Shown here one piece after another: positions 13,501-25,069 of a stretch of DNA of 64,000 nt. Under the pieces are notes generated by a model. It made no database searches. It saw nothing but the letters and a program-made list of their open reading frames with translations, and was not told the origin of the DNA. The position numbers and the translations under genes were made by a program. This stretch comes from Haliclona indistincta (taxonomy: Eukaryota > Porifera > Demospongiae > Haplosclerida > Chalinidae): positions 6,133,754 to 6,197,753 of the forward strand of contig OZ024792.1 of assembly GCA_964017065.1 (NCBI GenBank), read 5' to 3'. Position 1 is the first letter of the stretch, and each line of letters begins with the position of its first letter.

Positions 13501-16500
13501 GGCAGCGCTCACAAATGTAATGGCAACAACAATAAATCGCAAATTATTTTTCCACACCTGTTGGTAGCGAAACCGCTCGTTTGAGCCAGCTAAGAAGTGA
13601 CTGGCTGCCAGGTAGTACTTATTAGTCAACGAAGATTACCCTAGATGCTCTCTGTCATCGATGAATCTGAACACACTGCACTACCGCCATGTTGATCATG
13701 TGCTCAACGGCGCGTTTGTCATGTGAATTTTGAAAATAAGGCGATCTGATTGGTCATTCCCATTTTCTGAGAATGAAACGTCATCAAGCAGGCAGACCGC
13801 CAGCGTTCCGAAATCTGTATATTTACGGAGATTTACTTGCCCTCTAATTAACGCGCACCAGGAAGAACAAGTCAAAAGTCGGTTTTTCTTTTTCGAATTT
13901 TACTGTGGAAGATCGGCAACCTAAGAAACTTAACTTAGAACACTTATAGAAGACAATTCTGTGTATTTTACAATGTTTGACCGATTATTATATATTCACT
14001 ACAAAAGAAATGACAGTGCAAAACATAAATTTTAGTACATGGTACAAAAAAGTGGGGCACGTGCGTTTTTGCATCGCTATGCACAGCTGGTGTATTTCAA
14101 AGGTTACAGAGGACATAGGTCATCACGCTTGATAGATTTCCTTGTTTGACTAGGCTCCGCTTGGCTTCCCACAGGTAATCAAAATGTTATCACTTTTATG
14201 GATGCTAAATCAACAAAATACAATAACATTGCAGAGTGGGACTGAGAATGGCAAGTCCTCCTGAGAGCAAATGGCCTCCAGTTTCATCACACTACCACAG
14301 AGGTACATTTTGTGGTCCATGTTATATCTGTGGAAAAAGGCAAGAGCGCTACGACCACTACGACGGGTTGAGTAGAGAAGTACAGGAATTTTTGATGGCA
14401 CACAGTAGTTTGCAAATTCCTGGCAGCAGCTGCATTTGCAGGAACCATCGCAGAGAGGCACTGCGCCAACGACTAAACTCAGGCTATGTTCCTGCATTGA
14501 AAAAAACAGAAGAAAGTTCAACTCAAACAGATACACGTGTGTGCATGTACAAAGAGTGCGCTTCTACATCAGAGACTGGAAAGTTAATAACACCGTCTGA
14601 TGAAACGCTACAATCCTTTCGAAAAATGCTAGACACCACAGAGCACTCAGTACTTTTATGTGAAAAGCATTACCAGCTTGTCTACCGCAAGATGCATGAG
14701 CGCACACCGTGTGCAGGGTGTGGTGCTAAACCTAAGGTCAGACAGGATGCCTATACTCGGCACAGCCCAGATCCATTCACTATTTCACAGTATCTAAGTG
14801 GGAAAACAGAGTTCCCTATGTCATTACAACCAACAGACATAATATGCAGGTCCTGCTATGACTTGCACATGATCATACTCCGAAGTTTGGAGAATCAGGT
14901 TGGTACCCCAATGGCAAACTTACAGAGTGACATAGAGCTATGGAAGACAACCCTTGCAGGCGGTAATATCGACGAAGTAACTCGAGCACTGCTGAAAACT
15001 GTTCTCGTTGTTGCAAAACTGCTTCAACACGAAAAAGCTCTTTTACTGCCACAAGCTGCTGCTGTATTTCGAGAACATTACTCTCCTGACAATGATGATG
15101 ATGATGTATACCTAGAGGTAAGAGATGGCACTGTTAAGTTTAGTGCTAGGTGGTTGATGAACCAGCTGATAACACACCTTCAGCCATACATGGGTTACAG
15201 ATGTGTAGTTGACCGGCTAGGTACATTAATATACTCACGTAATGCAGACATAATGAAAACCTTGTCACTAGCCCTGTATCATTCACCAGTAATTACTGGT
15301 GATGTACCTGCATACGATCAATGCGAACAACCCCGCAACAGACACAATAAAATAGCACTATTGAACGAAGCTGCTGATGTCATTAATGACATTATTTTGG
15401 AAGAAATTCAGAAGCACAGGCAGTGCACAGTAGACCTAACTACATTCAATCTCGAAGAGCATATCAAGGATATGAACCCACTATTGTGGCAGTTCGTAAC
15501 TTCATGCACGAGGTCCTTTAGAGAAAGGACAAATAGACCACACGGTCACGGTGATGATGCACATGTGAAGAAGCTACGAAACTACTTCATAATATGCATG
15601 CTGATGTTTGCTACAAATGCTTGTAGTGCCACATCACTGCATCATTTCATAGCAGACACAGTAGAAGTATGTGGAGGGTATGTTTGATCTTATGTTTGAT
15701 CTTAGTACATACCTGCAGTTATCTTGATTCTGTTACTCAGGCTGCCTATAAATATCACTTATCCCATATGATAGTTACTCTTGATTGTATAGTATCACTT
15801 ACTAACTTTTACTTTGTTTTGCCCCTCTATATTGTAACCTTGATATTAAACTCCAAAATGCTTTATAAAAAAGTGGGGCACTCGCGTTTTTGCACAGTTA
15901 TATAGTTGTGTTTAGCATGAATAAGCAGCTAATAGTCTGCTTTGTATAGTAATGAAGTCAAAAGAACTGACTGGCTTACCGTTTAGTTAGTGAAAGGCTT
16001 GAAAGAAGAAACTTACAGCGACCGACTTTCATATTCAGGCACTTTTACCGCCACATATTACTCAACGTTGTAAAATACAGTTCCAAGAATTCTTACAGAA
16101 GCAACTCCATCATACAAGAATGAGTTGAACTGGCATTGACAACAAATAACACGCAAAACAGAGAAGAAAACCGCCACTTCTGCCAACGGATGCGCTCCGG
16201 CCCATTCCTCTTCTCAAGTTAGTTACCGCCCACTTCCGTTTGCAAGTAAAATTAATAGCTTTGGTACGCTGGCGGTCTGCCTGCAAGACCGAGAAAAGTC
16301 GAGCAAGCTGCCAGACCCTCTCAGAAGCAAAGCGGAAGAGGTGTGGTCTGGGAACGAGACTATGTGGTAGCATACTATTGGCTTCTGTTATTTTTGCCAG
16401 CTTGTATGACCATTGTACTTTATAAATCTGTTATAATCATCATCTGCTGATGGATTAGCTGTATGTAGTTGCTGTGTGTTGACGGTCAAAGCCTCATGTC

Positions 16501-19500
16501 CAGTGTGCAGTATGCATGCAATTCCACCGAGGCATCTGCACCATGGTGCTTCATTGGTGATGTATTAATTTTACCTAGCACACTTAATATGACACAGCTC
16601 ATCTTATTTGAGTCACCAGATCCAATCACTGCAGCAACACAACAGTAGCTGCCACTGTCCGTGAATTCATTACTGTCAATAGTCAATACACTAGTGAACA
16701 TTGATGATGGCTCTCCACTCATTCCACTTGGATTAGCTTGTAGCATTGTAGATTGAGAGCCATTGTGTGTCCATGTGACATTCAGTGCACTGTAATCAGG
16801 TCCAATGGTATTGTTGAGAGTGATTGTACAACTGATGATAATGTTGTTAGTTCCTTTGAGAGCAGATATGCTGTTTTCATTTATAGTGACAGTAGAAACA
16901 GTAGTACCTGTTAATAATTTATGATTGCAGAAAGTTCTAATATGAATTTACATACCTTGAACAGTGACAGTGATATTCTTTTGACCAGGAGAGTACAGTT
17001 GAGATGAGTTTAACAAACATGTGAACACTCTTCCATTGTGAGTATAGTTGACTGGTTCTAGAGTCAGAACATATGAGTCGCTCACTACTGATCCATTCCG
17101 ATACAACCATTTGAAAGAAGTAGTAGACACAGTAGCTACACTGCAGGTGATTACTGCAGTACTGCCAAGAGTAAGGTTTTGGAAGGAATCACTTATTTCA
17201 ATAGCTACAAAATAAGAGAGGTAACACATGATGTGTGTTATTCAAGTTGAATACCTGAAGTTTTCACATCTGTACAGTAAGATACCACAGTTGAGTTACC
17301 AGCCAGAGAAGCATTGCAACAGTATAATTGACCTTGAGTAAAAAGTGGTATCTTTAGAGTGCTATTAAATGATTTCTGCTGTGTCATACTCATAGTAGTT
17401 AGTAACCCAGGTTTAATTGATGCTGGACTCCTCCAAGACACATTCAAGGCACTATGGTCTGGTCCTATATCATTGTTCAGTTGAATAGAGCAAGTGAGTG
17501 TTACATTAGTTGTTCCATTGAGTGCTGTTATAGTCATTGGATCAACTGACACTTGTGAAATACTTGTATCTGCAAAAATAATTAATAAATTGATTTATCA
17601 CAAAAGTGTGACAGTCTAATTTTACCTTGTACAGTGAATGTGATATTTTTCTGACCAGGAGAGTACAGTTGAGATGAGTTCACATAACATGCAAACACTC
17701 TTCCGTTGTGATTGTAGTTGACTGGTTCTAGAATCAGAACATATGAGTTGCTCACTACTGATCCATTCTGATCCAACCATTTGAAAGCAGTAATAGACAC
17801 AGTAGCTACACTACAGGTGATCACTGCAGTACTGCCAAGAGTAAGGTTTTGGAACGGACCACTTACATCAATACCTATTCAACAGACAAATGACAATGAT
17901 GGTAGTATATGACAGCAACATTAGTTGATACCTAGCACATTCAATGTGACAAAGTCCATCTTTACCAAGTCACCGGATCCAATCACTGCTGCAGCACACT
18001 GGTATTTTCCACTGTCTGAGAATTCATTACAGTTAATAGTCAGTACACTATTGAACAATGATGATATCACTCCACTAGAAGTAGCTTGTAGCACAGCTGC
18101 TTGTCCATACTGAGAGCCATTGTGTGTCCATGTGACATTCAGTGCACTGTAATCAGGTCCAATGGTATTGTTGAGAGTGATTGTACAACTGATGATAATG
18201 TTGTTAGTTCCTTTGAGAGCAGATATGCTGTCTTCACTTATAGTGACAGTAGAAACAGTAGTACCTGAATTAGAAACTGATCAAAAGGCTCAATAAAATA
18301 TTTAAGTTACATACCTTGAACAGTGACAGTGATATTCTTTTTACCACGAGAGTATAGTTGAGATGAGTTCACAAAACATGTGAACACTCTTCCTTTGTGA
18401 TTGTAGTTGACTGGTTCTAGAGTCAGAACATATGAGTTGCTCACCACTGATCCATTCTGATACAACCATTTAAAATCAGTAGTATATGGCACAGTAGCTA
18501 CACTACAGGTGATCACTGCAGTACTGCCGATAGTAAGGTTTTGGAAGGAATCACTTATTTCAATGTCTACATAATAAAAGGTGACACAGAGCAGTGTTAA
18601 TGGTTAAGAGTTATTTAAAGTAAATTACTTAGAACTAGCACATTTGTACAAGAAGATACCACAGTTGAGTTCCCAGCCAGAGAAGCATTGCAACAGTACT
18701 GTCCTCCTTGAGTAATAAGTGGGATGTTTAGTGTGCTACTGAATGATTTCTCAATCTGTGTCACAGCAGTTAGTAACCCAGGTTTAGTTGGTGCTTGACT
18801 CCACCAAGACACATTCAGGGCGCTATGGTCTGGTCCTATATAATTGTTCAGTTGAATAGAGCAAGTGAGTGTGACATTAGTTGTTCCAGTGAGTGCTGTT
18901 ATAGTCATTGGATCAACTGACACTTGTGAAATACTTGTATCTGCATTTAAGAAGCTAAAAGTTAATAAATTATTACAGATATTAACCTTGCACAGTGAAT
19001 GTTATCTTTCTTTCACTAGGTATGAATAATTTGTTTGATTTCACTGAACATATAAACTCATTTCCATTGAGAGTGCTGTCAATAGAGCTCAACATGAGAA
19101 CATCTGATGATAAGGATGCTTTACTCCATGTACCACTCCACATCACTGCCTCTGGTGGTATTCCTGGCACAGTGCATGTGATATTTTGGGTTCTTCCTAC
19201 TTGAAGATCAGAGTAATCTCCAGATATTGCTATTTCTAAAAAATTGATGCAATGCTCATTAGGCAAAAATTGAAAACGCACATAACTACCTGACACAATG
19301 ACTAATATACAGTTAGATACATCACTTGCAATCCCAGCTAGTGAGGCAATGCAGCAGTAGTTACCAGCTTTATCATATTCTGTGATGTTAACTGTCAGTG
19401 TACTTGTGAATGAGTCAGTGTGTTCAATGTTTTCTGATTCTAGTGGTGTAGGTATAGTATGCGATATTTCAGTTCCATTCAATTTCCAGAATACTTGTAG

Positions 19501-20389
19501 TGCATTGAAATATGATCCAATCGAGTTAGTGGTTGTAATTGAACAGTCCATTTGAACATTTCTTGTTCCTAACAGAACAACAAAGTTGTCCATTTCAATT
19601 TGAACCTGTTTTATTGCTGTGTCTAATGTAGGAAAGAAAGTAATTAATTAAGCAATGTGAAAAATTAATTACCTTGTACAGTGACAGTGATAGTCTTTTC
19701 AATGGGAGAGTACAGATGGGGTGAGTCCACGAGACAGGTATACTTGCTCTCATCAATAGTGTGGTTTCCTGTAAGCTTCAGAATACCTGAACTAGTCACT
19801 AATGATCTTGTCTGGGATAGCCATTTGTAGGTGGTATTTGATAAAGGCGGTACTATCATACAAGTGACAATAGTTTCATTGCCAATACGAATGTTTGTAT
19901 ATACTCCATTGATTGTGATATCTGTAATAAGTAAGGAAAAAATTTTGAACGGTCAATAATTCTCACTAACCTGCTGCTGTGATGTTTATTGACTGTACTA
20001 ACTCTGTATCTGTCCCATTTGTCTGGCAGCTATACTCTCCTTGGGTACTTATGTTAACAGTGAGTGGTAATGTACTACTCAAGGTTCTATTGGTTGTTGT
20101 AAAACTCTCATCAGAGAGAAGCCTGCCATTATGCTTCCACACCAAACACATTGAGCAATCTTGATCACTTGTATGCTTAGCAGTGCAGTTCAGTGATACA
20201 GTAGTACCAGACTCAATAGTGATATTGTGTGATGGAGTAATCATCAGTTCACTGATGGTACCTGAAGAACAGCAACACATCAGATACAGAACAAGTAAAG
20301 AAATACTTACAAATGTTACACACATCAGAAGCTGAGGTTGCACAGCTCACAGCAGCTAGTACAAAGACTAGCAGCAGCTGCTGTAGCAT
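7521..20389 (-). CDS. g3: large Ig/FN3 transmembrane receptor with tyrosine tail
   Basis: Twenty-eight exons. Signal 20389-20311. Ig-like: 20261-19971, 19921-19673, 19622-19290, 19235-18987, 18940-18629, 18566-18315, 18264-17932, 17874-17626, 17569-17255, 17204-16956, 16907-16575, 12828-12574, 12510-12177 (broken), 12123-11812, 11765-11454, 11398-11090, 11042-10701 (no core Trp). FN3: 10638-10300, 10251-9976, 9927-9652, 9600-9319, 9270-8992, 8917-8642, a two-exon FN3 8598-8431 plus 8378-8286, and 8234-7923. Membrane and tail 7873-7521. All phase 1; about 2475 residues without the broken exon. The tail has YEMV, YEVI and NPAY. The intron 16574-12829 hosts a 3.1-kb transposon, and the intron after exon 9927-9652 starts with GC. 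A single transcript is inferred from phase and order; a merge of two genes at the big intron is possible. Confidence 0.78.
9650..9651 (-). other. GC splice donor (GC-AG intron) in g3
   Basis: After the FN3 exon 9927-9652 the donor reads G|GCAAGT, where sister exons have G|GTGAGT or G|GTAAGT. The acceptor before 9600 is AG. The rest of the donor matches the GC-AG class well, so the exon is probably still spliced. Confidence 0.65.
12177..12510 (-). pseudogene. Frameshifted Ig exon of g3
   Basis: This exon is 334 bases where the g2 and g7 copies are 333. One extra base in the segment coding PPSYVV turns the next codon into TAA. The splice sites are intact and phase 1, so the exon could be skipped. 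All neighbouring exons are open. Confidence 0.75.
12850..13050. repeat. Interspersed repeat with short TGTC microsatellite
   Basis: The intron holds a GC-richer segment around 12860-12880 (GGTGGGCGGAGCCACGAGG) followed by about five TGTC units near 12900-12921. It is unlike the flanking receptor sequence and looks like a dispersed repeat fragment. Its ends are not defined. Confidence 0.4.
13263..16362. mobile_element. 3.1-kb DNA transposon with 79-bp TIRs and 9-bp target duplication
   Basis: The first 79 bases (13263-13341) match the reverse complement of the last 79 (16284-16362) without a mismatch I can see. The element is flanked on both sides by TGTGGTAGC (13254-13262 and 16363-16371), a perfect 9-base target-site duplication. 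It sits in a g3 intron. Duplications of 9-10 bases are typical of Mutator-like elements, but I see no DDE transposase, so the superfamily is an inference. A near-identical 28-base direct repeat (14046-14073 and 15867-15894) brackets the internal gene, suggesting a nested or captured segment. Confidence 0.88.
14248..15687 (+). CDS. Orphan Cys/His-rich protein inside transposon
   Basis: Open frame of 479 residues on the strand opposite g3. The N-terminal part has paired Cys and His consistent with zinc binding (CGPCYICGKRQERY, then CICRNHR), and a second Cys cluster follows (CAGCG, later CRSCYDLH). An acidic run of D residues lies near residue 285. I recognise no catalytic domain and no DDE triad. 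The frame ends at GGYV; the stop overlaps a possible GTATGT donor, so the real protein may continue in later exons. The first ATG (14248) is chosen. A second N-terminal copy lies at 24174-24441. It could be a transposon protein or a captured host gene. Confidence 0.6.
   Translation: MASPPESKWPPVSSHYHRGTFCGPCYICGKRQERYDHYDGLSREVQEFLMAHSSLQIPGSSCICRNHRREALRQRLNSGYVPALKKTEESSTQTDTRVCMYKECASTSETGKLITPSDETLQSFRKMLDTTEHSVLLCEKHYQLVYRKMHERTPCAGCGAKPKVRQDAYTRHSPDPFTISQYLSGKTEFPMSLQPTDIICRSCYDLHMIILRSLENQVGTPMANLQSDIELWKTTLAGGNIDEVTRALLKTVLVVAKLLQHEKALLLPQAAAVFREHYSPDNDDDDVYLEVRDGTVKFSARWLMNQLITHLQPYMGYRCVVDRLGTLIYSRNADIMKTLSLALYHSPVITGDVPAYDQCEQPRNRHNKIALLNEAADVINDIILEEIQKHRQCTVDLTTFNLEEHIKDMNPLLWQFVTSCTRSFRERTNRPHGHGDDAHVKKLRNYFIICMLMFATNACSATSLHHFIADTVEVCGGYV
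16575..18940 (-). repeat. Tandem duplication of an Ig exon block inside g3
   Basis: Exons 18940, 18566 and 18264 are matched in order by exons 17569, 17204 and 16907, at offsets of 1371, 1362 and 1357 bases. The two blocks encode very similar Ig pairs (both with IGPDHSALNVSW and with TCSVATV). The extra exon 17874-17626 resembles 17204-16956. This shows domain-number growth by local tandem duplication. Confidence 0.75.
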
Positions 20390-20920
20390 ATTGAACAGAT
20401 CGATTTCTGTCAGCGATCGTTTGAAGTTGTAAACATCACACTTTAAGTAATAAGGTGATGCTTATTCACACCCACGCACCATTTCAGACTACTTTGTGTA
20501 TTTCTGATAATGGAAAACAAGTGTACAATCCCTTGAGTGCAGTGATAGCTCAAAGAAGTTCTTTCTAAAATAGCAGAGCCGTGAGTATTAGATATGTCTA
20601 ATGATAACGGTCTTTTAATCACTCGCTCTGATGTTTGTATTCTCATAGTTGTGATTAAACAACTTGTTGACAGTAGTTCTAACACAAATTAAAACTAAGT
20701 GAGAGTGGGAGATTTGGTAATGTTCTCCCACGTGATTGTGTGTCTTTCAATTTTCACCAAAATAGGCAATTTCAACACAGAATGATATTATACTCAAAAA
20801 GTATCAAACACACAATGTCTAGCAACTACAGACTATACATGAACTCTTGACAATACAGTCTTGTATGCAAGCACCTAACTACATGTTTGATTATATATTG
20901 TGTAAGTCATTGCAATCCAG
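20390..20920 (-). promoter_or_regulatory. g4-g3 intergenic region, class II leader promoter
   Basis: Direct repeat of 572-1104. It holds the g4 3' UTR with the 27-nt hairpin at 20705-20731 and the promoter and 5' UTR of g3. The length (531) is almost the same as in the other two copies. Confidence 0.6.
20705..20731 (-). promoter_or_regulatory. Conserved 27-nt hairpin 190 bases after g4 stop
   Basis: Arms GTGGGAGA and TCTCCCAC are identical to the copies at 888, 43348 and 62177, at the same distance from the stop codon. Confidence 0.6.
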
Positions 20921-23900
20921 TTACTGTGGACGGAATGTGTGAACAGAGTAAGCTGGGTTCTCTTCAAGGGTCACTCCTTTCTTGTTATGGTCTACAATGT
21001 CATACTCAGCCTCTGCTGCTTTCTCAGTATTCACCATTTCATATGTTCCTTCTACTGGTTCAGATTGCTTTTGTAGTTTGCTCTGAGCTTTTGCATACCC
21101 AGACCTCTTCATTAGCAACAAAAACAACAGAAAACTGGGCACAAATGTGCTAACAAAAGTGAGAAAGAATGTAACTACCACAGCTGTGATTAGTTGATGG
21201 GATGTAGTAAAGCTGTTTGCAGCTGTTAAATCTTGTGAGGGAGATGGGCATATGCTTGCAGTTGTTGAAACAACTATAGAGCAAAGATATATTGTAGTTA
21301 TTAGTCATAACATAGGAACCTACATTCCTTTTGAGTTTCTACTGTATTCACTGCAGCTGGTCCATCTCCCACTATAGTTGCGGCTCTCACAGAACAGGTG
21401 TAGTTGGTGAATGGCTGCAGTCCTGTGATGGTCAGACTGGTACTGCTGGTTCTGGTGCTGTTGATGATGCTGCCTCCTGAGCTGCAGGTGATGAGATAGC
21501 TGATGATGACTCCATTACGTTGTGAGGAGAGAGGAGGAGACCAGGAGAGAGTGATGTTGTGAGACATGGCTACTAGTCTGAAGCTTTGTGGAGGGCCGCT
21601 AGGAACTGAATTAGTGATTGATAATTATATCTTTGGGCACACTATTTTAATTTTGAGCAAACCATCTTGTAGAGTATTCACACTGGTAGTTGCTGCAGGT
21701 CCTCCTCCAGCACTTGTGTGAGCTGAGATGCTACAGGAGTAGTTGGTGTATGGTAGGAGTCCACTCAGAGTGGTTGTGGTCTCCATCACAGTGCGGCTGA
21801 ACACTTGTGCACCACCAGAACACTGGAGCTGGTACTCAGTGATCACTCCATTTGGTGTTAATGGGGCACTCCAATTGACATTTATTGATGTCGAGCTCTC
21901 AGCAACTATAAAGACCTGACGAGGTGGTCCTGCAGGGACTGTACAGCACATCATGAGTGATATCACAGTAGCTATAGTGAATGATGTACTCACCATCTTC
22001 ATCAGAGGTTCCACTAACTGTTGCTGGTGGACCATCTCCCACCATTGTTGCTGCACTCACTGAACACGTGTAGTTAGTGAATGGATCAATGTTTCAGAAA
22101 TGCTAGTACTAATTGTCACACCATTGATTGAGCAAGCAATGAGATATCTGATGATGATACCATTACGTTGTGAGAAAAGTGGAGGAGACCAGAAGAGAGT
22201 GATATTTTGAGAGTTGGTGAAAATATTTAAATTCTGAGGAGGCCCACTAGGAGCTGAGTAGAAAGACAGTATACTAGCACTGCTATTGAAGTGCATGACA
22301 ACATACCACTCTCAGTAGTCTCAAACATCCCCATCATTGACTCATTCCTTCCCTCAGTGTTAGTAGCCACTACTTTATAGCAGTACACTGTGTAAGGATG
22401 AAGATTTTTCAGTGTCACATTGTACTGCTGGTCTCTTATGGTGAAGAAGTCAGTGTGGTTGAGACCATAAACAGTCACACTCTTGTTGTAGCCCTCATCT
22501 GAGTTGGTAGGACAGCCACTGCTGTTGGTAGTGTAGTAGACAGTGTATTGTTCAGGAGAGTAGGTCACTACAGGAACACTCCATTGTATCACAGCAGATG
22601 TTGGTGTAGTCACTGGTGCCACTACTACTGGAGCTGCTGGTAGTGAGGGACCTGTTCCAGGTAGGTTGAGAGGAGAGATGCATGTGGGCCAATGGTATAC
22701 AAGGCTAGCTCACCCTTCACAATGACCTGTGTTGTGTTACTGGCAGTAGTAATGAGTGATCCACTGATGCTAAACTCAACAGTGCAGTTGTAGACTAGTG
22801 TGGCTGGACCTGAGGATGCAGTCTGCTGTACTGAGCTGCTCTGAGAGACTGTATCTCCTGTTGCCATCACTGGACTAGTTGAAAGCTCATCAGAGACAAA
22901 TACACTGTTTCCGGTTAACATGAATGAAAGTGATACTCCTGATTGATGAAAGCCTGGATTAAATGTTCCTCCACACTGTACAGTGAAGGAGTTGTGTCCA
23001 CTGATATCCAGTACTGTACTAGCATTGGAAGACACTGACACACTCAATGATGGAACTGGAAAAATATTAATACTGCATGGTACAATCAGAAACATTATTA
23101 TCTTACCATTTATATTGGCTAGAATTGAAGACGTATTTCCAATAATGTTAGCATTCTCAGGAAATGCTACTGCACAAATAAAGTCCACTAGAACAGGATC
23201 ACTGACTCTGATTGGTCTGAGAATGAGTACACTGGTATTGCTACCACTGCTCACAGTAGTATTTGGTATGATCAATGGTTGCTGTGTTATAATATTAACT
23301 ACTCTCCAAGTGAACACTGCACCCACTACACTACTGATACATGTTACATTGAGATCTTCTCCAGAATAATAAACTGATCTGTTACCACCACCAGGTGAGA
23401 GTTGAATAGCTGGAGCTGGGACTGAAGAGAAAAAAATTGTCAATTGTAGGAATATCACAGAATCAGCTCACACCACCTTTTGCTCTGAGGTTATACATTG
23501 ACTGATTACTGATTTGTCTGATCAGGTGTTCTCCTGGGTTAGCTGAAGAGACTGTCACTGTGCAGGAGTAGGTTGTAGTATCAGCTGGACTCAAGTTGGA
23601 TAGCACTAGTTCCTGTCCACTGCCTTTTGTCACATCATTAGAGGACCACTGGTACTGGATGGTGAGGATGGTGAGCTGGCTGAGCTGAGGATGGAGTGTG
23701 ACAGAGCAATTCAGTCTAGTACTGGTACCCAGTAGAGGTTGTGAGGGGAATCCATTGGATGGTCCAGTGTGAACACCAATGTGAGAAACTGTAAGAGACA
23801 ATCAAAAGATGACAGTTTAGCTCAATCCACTCACATGCTACAGTGAGTTTGGCTTCAGCTGTTACTTGTTGTCTGTCAGTAGACACACGACAGGAGTACA

Positions 23901-23973
23901 GTCCTGAGCTCTCAACAGTAGTCTCACTCAGAGTCAACTCAGTCACATACACTGAAGCACCTGCTCCTGATCC
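20921..23973 (-). CDS. g4: Ig/FN3 receptor, 5' end lost in assembly gap
   Basis: Exons seen: membrane and tail 21273-20921; FN3 21605-21324, 21938-21663, 22253-21994 (broken), 22651-22307; Trp-less Ig-like 23055-22714; Ig-like 23421-23107, 23788-23477, and the 3' part of another Ig exon 23973-23835. The signal peptide and first Ig domains are missing: the frame enters the run of N at 23974, and beyond the gap only transposon-type sequence appears. The tail is GTYEMV, EAEYDIV, NPAYSVH, ending TFRPQ, like g2 and g8. It has only four FN3 domains in what is visible. Type I surface receptor by family; the true 5' part may be elsewhere in the genome. Confidence 0.8.
21994..22253 (-). pseudogene. 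FN3 exon of g4 with 16-base deletion
   Basis: Sister exons are 276 bases; this is 260. Sequence coding the segment between SISET and the PFTNYTCSV strand is shortened, so the frame shifts and the FN3 core strand F is lost. Splice sites and phase are intact, so skipping would keep the frame. Confidence 0.72.
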
Positions 23974-24173
23974 NNNNNNNNNNNNNNNNNNNNNNNNNNN
24001 NNNNNNNNNNNNNNNNNNNNNNNNNNNNNNNNNNNNNNNNNNNNNNNNNNNNNNNNNNNNNNNNNNNNNNNNNNNNNNNNNNNNNNNNNNNNNNNNNNNN
24101 NNNNNNNNNNNNNNNNNNNNNNNNNNNNNNNNNNNNNNNNNNNNNNNNNNNNNNNNNNNNNNNNNNNNNNNNN
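23974..24173. other. Assembly gap (200 N)
   Basis: A run of exactly 200 N, probably a placeholder of unknown true length. It lies at the head-to-head centre of the cluster, between g4 and a transposon-like fragment, so the left and right sides may not be adjacent in the genome. Confidence 0.98.
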
Positions 24174-24441
24174 CTGGGTAAGTACACTCTAGAATATCAG
24201 CTATTTCACTGTTGTTTACTGATCTTTTATTCCACTTTGGAATATAGTGAACGTCATTCACATGCCGTACCGCCTCCATTCGATGCGCACGGCACATGCA
24301 GCTATCACCTGGGATGGTCAAATAGCGATGGAAAAACTCCTGGTGTTGTTCTTCTAATCCATTCAAGTGACAGTATCTTTCCTGCCTCTTACCACACAAG
24401 AAGCATGGCCCACATGGTCTTCCTGGATGGTGGGACTCCAT
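24174..24441 (-). pseudogene. N-terminal fragment of the orphan Cys/His-rich protein
   Basis: Read leftwards from an ATG at 24441, this encodes a sequence alignable with the N terminus of the 14248 gene: CGPCFLCGKRQERY, IPGDSCMCRAHR. It runs into the gap, so it is partial. The shared Cys pattern in two diverged copies supports a real protein family with zinc-type sites. Context is repeat-rich. Confidence 0.55.
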
Positions 24442-24499
24442 TTCACCCAGGCAAAGCAACTACTAAGTACTTCAGAAACAATCTATCAGTGTAAAGTGT

Positions 24500-25069
24500 A
24501 TATTAACCATAGTCATAATTATGTGGTCAATAAAAATACCTCTCAAGAGAGTAGTTTATACAAGACAATGGGGAAACCTTCAGAATGTGCGCCTGGATGT
24601 CTGACCTCGTGGTAAATGCACTCAAATTTGCGCTACCATTGTAAAAACGAAAACGTGCCACCGTTTTGTAAACTAGTACTTTCAAGACGTTTTGCACTAT
24701 AGTTTTAAAATTACTGCGTGTACTGCACTCGGATGAACATGATATTAAGCAGTAGTGCATGACCTATGAGTAAGAAATAGTTTTAGGCCGAGGATTATCA
24801 TACGAACGAAGATCTAGCCGTTTGAAGATGAAGCTACCTAGCTGCTGTTTTGGTGCGCGTTTATTAGAGTTGCAAAAGTAACTCCGCGTACGAGCAGATT
24901 TGGGACCCTTTGCGTTTCGCCTGGAATGGTGATCCTATACGAGCTTAACGTTCTTCGAAGACTCCAGACAAATACATGACATGGTATATGTAGGGTCTTG
25001 GGTTTAGTGTTTAGTTGTCACGTGATTGCCATGGCAACCGTTTCAAAACGGGTGAACTTAGTGATTCCC
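24500..25069. other. Repeat-rich spacer, no gene seen
   Basis: No convincing gene. A stretch near 24945-24985 (around CGAAGACTCCAGACAAATA) recurs inverted near 55910-55945, so at least part is dispersed repeat related to the one at 25070-25484. Confidence 0.4.

Noticed and set aside
15669..15905. Second open frame after the orphan transposon gene.
   Set aside because: Hydrophobic low-complexity frame with no conserved motif, crossing a direct repeat.
7521..20389. Splitting g3 into two genes at the large intron 12829-16574.
   Set aside because: There is no signal peptide exon right of 12828 for a downstream gene and no tail exon left of 16575 for an upstream one; the intron size is explained by the 3.1-kb insertion.
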